A stretch of 26,531 nt of DNA from H2-BAC3 sp045863035 (GTDB taxonomy: Bacteria; Bacteroidota; Ignavibacteria; Ignavibacteriales; Ignavibacteriaceae), in the NCBI GenBank assembly GCA_045863035.1, contig BTUV01000036.1:1-26531 (forward strand), given 5' to 3'. Every line of letters starts with the position of its first letter. Within the stretch, counting starts at the first letter, position 1. The notes below the pieces were generated by a model. It had not been told where the DNA came from, did not search any database, and was given only the letters and a program-made list of their open reading frames with translations. Below, piece by piece: positions 21,183 to 26,531 of the stretch. Made by a program: the position numbers and the translations under genes.

Positions 21183-23627
21183 ATGAAACTTACGGTTTTA
21201 CCTCTTCTTCTTGTTCTGTTGGTTTCCGGGCTTTATCCCCAAAATCAGCAGGATACCATAGTTCACCGGACAGTTGGTCCTGGTGTTACTTATACCAAGC
21301 TGGTTGACTCCCTTATTCCGTGGAGCATTGATCTTCTGCGGATAGATATGACTAATCCATACATTAAATTAGAAGCTATAAAGGCGCTTGACCGCATCTC
21401 TGGCGGGCGGGAGACCACAAGTCAGATGGCGGCACGCAGAAACTTTTCCGGTCATTGGGTGGTGGGAGCAGTGAATGCGGATTTTTTTGAAGCGAGTGGC
21501 GCAACAGTTAATACTCATGTTGGCAACGGACAAATTACCAAGAGGGAAAATGGATGGCCTGCTCTGGGTTTTAATGATCAGAATGATCTTAGCATCACCG
21601 CGCCTGCGTTTAGCGGGAAAGTGATATTTAAGAACGGCAGCAGTTCAACATTCGGTGAAATAAATGTGGCTCGCGATACAGGAAAGATTTATTACTACAA
21701 TACCTTTTACGGAGCAACAACCGGCACAGACGGGAGCGGCACCGAGGTTATGCTCCGCGCCATAGGCGGCTGGCGGATGAATGATACCGTTTTCTGCGTG
21801 GTTGATTCGGTAGGTATCGGGCGCGGAAGTCATCCACTTGCAAATCACGTTGTGCTTTCAGGCGCGGGAACTACAGCCGCGCTGCTTTCAGGCAGGGCGG
21901 TCAAGGGTGATACCGTGCGTCTGATCATGAATTTAATGCCTTCTGTAAAAAACCTTATCGGGATGGTTGGCGGCAGACCGGTTATTGTAGAAAACGGCGC
22001 TGTTGCTAATCTGAATCTGGGAGACCCGTTTGTTACTGCCCGTCATCCGAGAACAGGTGTCGGGTTTAACGCTGACACTACAATCTTTTATATGATTACC
22101 GTTGACGGAAGACAGGTTGGTTTAAGCGCGGGGATGAATCTTACTGAATTTGCTAACCTGATGCTAAGGCATGGTATATATCAGGGAGTTAACCTTGACG
22201 GCGGCGGCTCAACAGCCATGGTGGTGCGTTCACAGGTGATGAACTCCCCTTCTGACCCGGGTGGTGAGCGTTCAGTCGCGAATGCACTTCTGGTAATTTC
22301 AAATGCGCCATCGGGAACACTGAGTCACCTTGAGATATTTCCTAAAATGGCAAAGGTATTTGCGGGCAACAGTGTTACTTTTGCCGCCTCAGCTACCGAT
22401 GAATATTTTAACCCGATACCAATACCGCCGGGAACCATCGGATTTACGCTGAGCAAACCGACTCTGGGAACCGTTACGCAGGGGGGTATATATACTGCCG
22501 GCGCGGTTGCTGATACGGGGTATCTGATTGTCTCTTATGGCGGAATTAAGGATAGCGCGCTGATAATTTCAAAGGCGCTCAATTATATACAGGTTGTACC
22601 TAAATTGGCAGTGACTGATTTAACCCGGCTGCTTACCTTTTCCGCAAAGGCATTTGATACTGATTCGGTTGAGCAGGTAATTCCGCAGCAGAATTTTACC
22701 TGGACTTCGACGGACACGCTGGTCGGGAAGATAGACGGCGTGGGGCAGTTTAAGGGTGCTTCACCCGGCTTTACTAAAGTTATTGCACGCTTTCAGAATT
22801 TTGCTGATACCGCCACGGTGCGTGTTGAGGTGGGTATGGGTTACCGTACGGTTGATTCTGTTGAATCATTAACCGGATGGACGTTAGGGGGCGATAATTA
22901 TGATTCAATATATACATCCATTTCGCTTGCGGACACGCTTTCATCAGCCGGGGGAAGCTCTCTGCGGCTTGATTACCGCTTTACGTTTGTGCAGGGGATG
23001 TATAATTATATATATCTGAAAACCAGCCGGCAGATTTACGGCGTGCCTGATTCGGTTCTGGTTGATGTTAAAGGTGATGGTCCTTCCCACAGAATCTTCT
23101 TTGATTTTGAGGATATGAACGGAGCAAAATACCGCACGATGGGTCATAAAACACTCTCAAATCCGAATATTTTTGAAACCATCCGTGCAACACTTCCGAA
23201 GAGCGCAACAGTGGTATATCCGCTCACCCTTACCGCCGTAACAATGGTGATGGGAAGCGGCGGAGTGCCGGGTAATATATATACCGGTTATCTGCATGCT
23301 GATAACATCCGTACAAAATATCCCCCTTTTACCGGTGTGGAAGATCATAATGAGATACCGGACTCATTTGAGCTGCTGCAGAATTATCCGAATCCGTTTA
23401 ACCCAACAACGGAGATTTCGTTTATCCTGAAAACCAGGAGCCATGTTTTGTTAAAAGTCTATGATATGCTGGGAAAAGAAATCACAAAACTGGCTGACGG
23501 GCTCTATGACCAGGGGCGTCATAGCGTACGGTTCAGTGGTAAGAGGTTTGCTTCCGGAGTTTATATATATACGCTCACTGTTAACGGCGGGATGAGCATC
23601 AGCCGAAAAATGAGTCTGCTGAGGTAA
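21183..23627 (+). CDS. T9SS-exported phosphodiester glycosidase-like protein (NAGPA domain)
   Basis: 814 residues. Signal peptide about 1-20. Residues about 60-380 match the phosphodiester glycosidase family related to mammalian uncovering enzyme: VNADFFEASG near residue 100, ARHPRTGVGF near 290, and the signature VNLDGGGSTAMV around residues 336-347, with the ERSVANALLV strand after it. Then come an Ig-like/BIG domain (about 380-555), a jelly-roll-like carbohydrate-binding region (about 560-715) and a T9SS sorting domain (about 730-814, NYPNPFNPTT). The catalytic family removes N-acetylglucosamine from phosphodiester-linked glycans; in bacteria it is thought to act on wall or surface polymers. 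The exact substrate is unknown here. It stands alone between terminators. Confidence 0.9.
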   Translation: MKLTVLPLLLVLLVSGLYPQNQQDTIVHRTVGPGVTYTKLVDSLIPWSIDLLRIDMTNPYIKLEAIKALDRISGGRETTSQMAARRNFSGHWVVGAVNADFFEASGATVNTHVGNGQITKRENGWPALGFNDQNDLSITAPAFSGKVIFKNGSSSTFGEINVARDTGKIYYYNTFYGATTGTDGSGTEVMLRAIGGWRMNDTVFCVVDSVGIGRGSHPLANHVVLSGAGTTAALLSGRAVKGDTVRLIMNLMPSVKNLIGMVGGRPVIVENGAVANLNLGDPFVTARHPRTGVGFNADTTIFYMITVDGRQVGLSAGMNLTEFANLMLRHGIYQGVNLDGGGSTAMVVRSQVMNSPSDPGGERSVANALLVISNAPSGTLSHLEIFPKMAKVFAGNSVTFAASATDEYFNPIPIPPGTIGFTLSKPTLGTVTQGGIYTAGAVADTGYLIVSYGGIKDSALIISKALNYIQVVPKLAVTDLTRLLTFSAKAFDTDSVEQVIPQQNFTWTSTDTLVGKIDGVGQFKGASPGFTKVIARFQNFADTATVRVEVGMGYRTVDSVESLTGWTLGGDNYDSIYTSISLADTLSSAGGSSLRLDYRFTFVQGMYNYIYLKTSRQIYGVPDSVLVDVKGDGPSHRIFFDFEDMNGAKYRTMGHKTLSNPNIFETIRATLPKSATVVYPLTLTAVTMVMGSGGVPGNIYTGYLHADNIRTKYPPFTGVEDHNEIPDSFELLQNYPNPFNPTTEISFILKTRSHVLLKVYDMLGKEITKLADGLYDQGRHSVRFSGKRFASGVYIYTLTVNGGMSISRKMSLLR

Positions 23628-23639
23628 CTTTTTGAGGAT

Positions 23640-23686
23640 GGAAGAGGAATGCCCCCTGCCCGATCAGGGGGAAAAATTCCTCTTCC
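23640..23686 (+). terminator. Long two-part hairpin after the glycosidase gene
   Basis: Outer arms GGAAGAGGAAT (23640-23650) and ATTCCTCTTCC (23676-23686) are perfect over 11 bp. Inner arms CCCCCTG and CAGGGGG (23652-23658 and 23665-23671) are perfect over 7 bp. No immediate T-run, so it may mark an RNA 3' end or be a transcript-stabilising structure. Confidence 0.6.
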
Positions 23687-23767
23687 TGACTCTAAATAAC
23701 CCCTGATTTTTTCAGAAATTTCCCCTATTTTTCCGGTTTACATCAAATTTTAACCGGAATACCACCC

Positions 23768-26458
23768 ATGATCCGCTTCTTAGCCGCTTTTGTGTTTTTG
23801 TTTCTTTCCTTTATGCTGCAAAGCCAGACCTTTAAGCAGGTAAAGGTTTATGTACCCAATCCTCAGACCCAGCTTAGAGAGATGGAGGAGCTTGGCGCTG
23901 ATGTTGAGCATGCGATTGTCGAAAAAGACGGCAGTTACGTGATTTTTATGGACCAGACCGCTTATAAGGAGCTGAACAGAAGGGGTTACCGGATGGACGT
24001 CCTGATTGAGGATTGGGCCGAGCATTTTGAAAAGCTGCCTCAATTAAGCGACCAGGAAACAGCAGCTCTGAAGCAGGAAAGTAAGGAAAAATATGGAGTT
24101 GAGGGCTTTGGACTTGGTAGTCTGGCGGGCTTTTATACCTTTAATGAAGCAATGGCTCAGCTTGACAGTATGAAGGTAATGTATCCTAATCTGATAACTT
24201 CTAAGATACAGATTGGCTCAACGGTTGAAAACCGCCCGATATATATGGTCAAGATTTCCGATAACCCCGATATGGAGGAGATTGAACCGGAGGCACTTTA
24301 TACCGCAATGCACCACGCGCGCGAACCCGGCGGAATGATGACCGTTATTTATTTTATGTATTATCTGCTCGAAAACTATGCTACAAACCCATCGGTAAAA
24401 TACCTGGTGGATAACCGTCAGTTATATTTTATTCCGGTTGTTAACCCGGACGGTTACGAACACAACCGCACAACAAACCCAAGCGGCGGGGGGATGTGGC
24501 GCAAAAACCGGAAGAATAACGGAAGCTCTTATGGAATTGATCTAAACCGTAATTACGGACCGCAGGCATACTGGAACGCGCCAAACGGCGGCTCAAGCAC
24601 TTCACCTTCTTCTGATACCTACCGGGGTACTGCGCCTTTTTCTGAACCGGAAACACAGGCGCTGCGTGATCTGGTGAACAGTCGTAAGTTCAGAGTGGCG
24701 CTAAACTATCATACCTATAGCAATCTTCTTATATATCCTTACGGAGCTCTTTCGCATGAGACGCCTGACTCAATGATTTTCAGGGAATACGCAACTGAGA
24801 TGACGCAGTTTAACGGTTACTCGCCGGGTACAGATATGCAGACTGTGGGATATTCAACCCGCGGCAACAGTGACGACTTTATGTATGACGGCGACCTGAC
24901 CACAAGAGGAAAAATTCTGGCAATGACGCCGGAAGTGGGAACCACCTCAGATGGTTTCTGGCCGCCGCAGTCGCGTATATATCCGCACGTGCAGGAAAAT
25001 CTTTTCCCGAATCTTTATTACGCATGGGCGGCGGGTGACTATGTATCAAAGAAGAATGTAAGTTACGACCGCCAGTATTTCGGGCAGGGGGAAACCGCGC
25101 AGATGTTTGTGCAGTTAAAGAATAAAGGACTTTCAGTCGCAACGAATCTGGCGCTTTCGCTGGTCAGTGCATCCCCGCAGATAACCGCAGGGACGGCAGT
25201 TGTGCAGATAGATTCGATCAGCGCAAGAAGCGATTATCAGATTACCTCACCGCTTTCGTTTACCATATCGGCTGATGCGGCAATCGGTTCAGAGCATAAA
25301 CTTATTATCAAAACGAACTCACAGGGGGTTCTGATGAGCAGCGACACGGTGCGCATTATTATCGGAATGCCGGTATATACGTTTTTTGACACAACAAATA
25401 ATCCGGCCTCACTCTGGACGATTACCGCAAGCCCTGCCACGCCAAAATGGGAGGCAACTTCCTCAAGTTATAACAGTTCGCCTAACTCATACACTGACAG
25501 TAAGGACGGTAACTACGTTGCCAACGCGACTGTAACAATGACTATGACAAATCCGGTAAACCTTGCCGGTGTGCCCAATCCGCGATTAACATTCTGGTCA
25601 CGCTGGTTCATTGAAGCAGACTGGGATGCAGGATTTGTAAAAATTTCTACAAACAACGGATCAACCTGGACTCCGCTTGCCGGAAGATTTACCAAACCCG
25701 CGGCCGGGCAGGGCAAACAGGTTCCGGCCGGGGCTCCCGTTTATGAAGGAACTCAGAGCGGATGGGTGCAGGAAGAAATTGATCTGGGCTCCTACTCAGG
25801 GCAAAGTATTAAACTTCGCTTTGAACTTGGCTCAGACGGCAGCATACATCAGGATGGCTGGTTTTTAGATGATATTGGTATATACACCTGGGGAGTTGTT
25901 CCGGTTGAATTAACATCGTTCACTGCGTCTGTATCAGTCAACGGAGCAGAACTGAGATGGATAACCGCAACAGAGACCAACAATCGCGGGTTTGAGATTC
26001 AGCGTTCGCTTAACGGCGCGGAGTGGATAACTGCCGGATATAAACCGGGAACCGGTACATCAGCAGAGCAGACTGAATATACCTGGACGGACAATAATGC
26101 GCCGGAAGGCACAGTGTTTTACCGGCTGTTGCAATATGACTATGACGGAAGCATGCGTATATACGGACCGGTAACGGCAGAGATTAGCACGGTAACAGAA
26201 TTTTCGCTCGGGCAGAATTATCCGAATCCGTTTAACCCGGTTACAACAATCAGATATTCACTTGCTGAGCGCGGCAGTGTTTCGTTAACTGTTTTTGATG
26301 CACAGGGGAGTGAAGTGGCAGTTCTGGTAAGCGGCGCGCGGGATGCCGGAAGACACGAAGTGCAATTTGATGCCTCCTCATTGCCGAGCGGAGTATATAT
26401 CTATCGTCTGGAAGCCGGCACATACAGAGAAAGCAGAAAGCTGATTTTGTTAAAGTAA
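23768..26458 (+). CDS. T9SS-exported M14 zinc carboxypeptidase
   Basis: 896 residues. Signal peptide about 1-20 (MLQSQ). Residues 22-115 look like a propeptide. The M14 catalytic domain (about 120-430) has all key residues: zinc ligands His183 and Glu186 (HHARE), His315 (LNYHTYSN), substrate-binding Asn260-Arg261 (DLNRNYG) and catalytic Glu389 (TPEVG). After it come a CARDB-like Ig domain (about 435-535), a MAM/jelly-roll-like domain with FLDDIGIY (about 545-705), a fibronectin-like domain (about 712-805) and a T9SS sorting domain (about 810-896, NYPNPFNPVTT). It should remove C-terminal residues from peptides outside the cell, feeding peptide uptake. Fully contained in the window. Confidence 0.95.
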   Translation: MIRFLAAFVFLFLSFMLQSQTFKQVKVYVPNPQTQLREMEELGADVEHAIVEKDGSYVIFMDQTAYKELNRRGYRMDVLIEDWAEHFEKLPQLSDQETAALKQESKEKYGVEGFGLGSLAGFYTFNEAMAQLDSMKVMYPNLITSKIQIGSTVENRPIYMVKISDNPDMEEIEPEALYTAMHHAREPGGMMTVIYFMYYLLENYATNPSVKYLVDNRQLYFIPVVNPDGYEHNRTTNPSGGGMWRKNRKNNGSSYGIDLNRNYGPQAYWNAPNGGSSTSPSSDTYRGTAPFSEPETQALRDLVNSRKFRVALNYHTYSNLLIYPYGALSHETPDSMIFREYATEMTQFNGYSPGTDMQTVGYSTRGNSDDFMYDGDLTTRGKILAMTPEVGTTSDGFWPPQSRIYPHVQENLFPNLYYAWAAGDYVSKKNVSYDRQYFGQGETAQMFVQLKNKGLSVATNLALSLVSASPQITAGTAVVQIDSISARSDYQITSPLSFTISADAAIGSEHKLIIKTNSQGVLMSSDTVRIIIGMPVYTFFDTTNNPASLWTITASPATPKWEATSSSYNSSPNSYTDSKDGNYVANATVTMTMTNPVNLAGVPNPRLTFWSRWFIEADWDAGFVKISTNNGSTWTPLAGRFTKPAAGQGKQVPAGAPVYEGTQSGWVQEEIDLGSYSGQSIKLRFELGSDGSIHQDGWFLDDIGIYTWGVVPVELTSFTASVSVNGAELRWITATETNNRGFEIQRSLNGAEWITAGYKPGTGTSAEQTEYTWTDNNAPEGTVFYRLLQYDYDGSMRIYGPVTAEISTVTEFSLGQNYPNPFNPVTTIRYSLAERGSVSLTVFDAQGSEVAVLVSGARDAGRHEVQFDASSLPSGVYIYRLEAGTYRESRKLILLK

Positions 26459-26531
26459 AAAGTTTTTTTCTCCTGTACGATTCTGTTATTGCCAGGTGAC
26501 CCGGAGCTGTACATAAGGGCACCATTTGGTA
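26459..26531. other. Window end, non-coding
   Basis: A run of seven T follows the stop after AAAAAG, but no real stem is seen. No gene start is recognised before the window ends. Confidence 0.5.

Overview
The window looks like a chromosome segment from the Bacteroidota/Chlorobi superphylum, most likely the Ignavibacteria side. The main evidence is four proteins that end in the type IX secretion (T9SS) type A sorting domain in its 'N(Y/F)PNPFNP' form, which is common in Ignavibacteria. A Bacteroidota-type tyrosine recombinase, a DUF5916 outer-membrane protein and some possible TAnnTTTG promoter elements agree with this. No rRNA or other species marker is present, so the placement is an inference.

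Region 1 (1-5170) is an integrated mobile element of about 5.1 kb. The window opens inside a tRNA-Arg(CCT) gene. The last 12 bases of that gene plus 7 downstream bases are repeated exactly at 5152-5170, which marks the two attachment sites. Between them, mostly on the minus strand, lie a tyrosine integrase, an unknown protein coupled to it by an ATGA overlap, an excisionase-like HTH protein, a second coupled unknown, and a gene II/X-family replication initiator preceded by an 11-bp perfect hairpin. One plus-strand PEGA lipoprotein looks like cargo. Each end carries a pair of GGGTCAC boxes 11 bp apart, good candidates for integrase arm sites. No capsid, Zot-type ATPase or relaxase gene is visible, so it resembles an integrative plasmid or satellite more than a complete phage.

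Region 2 (5171-10744) starts with a T9SS-exported cytochrome containing nine CXXCH haem motifs. A tandem 113-bp repeat follows and is interrupted by a 100-N assembly gap. Next come a Crp/Fnr-family regulator with a TTG start, then a pirin-YceI gene pair closed by a strong terminator.

Region 3 (10745-16440) holds a Tat-exported calcineurin-like phosphoesterase and a 1091-residue T9SS surface protein with ten fibronectin-III-like repeats, preceded by a long structured leader. A palindromic repeat cluster with 17-bp spacing follows it.

Region 4 (16441-18383, minus strand) carries proS with a small unknown gene 2 bp downstream. Region 5 (18601-26531, plus strand) carries a DUF5916 outer-membrane protein whose real start appears to be a non-AUG codon, a T9SS phosphodiester glycosidase-like protein and a T9SS M14 carboxypeptidase. 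Apart from proS, the regulator and the pirin/YceI pair, the chromosomal genes mostly encode exported or surface functions: electron transfer, adhesion, glycan and peptide hydrolysis.

Intergenic DNA outside the mobile element is rich in short dispersed repeats. The most striking are seven-base-period repeats that begin at or just after stop codons.
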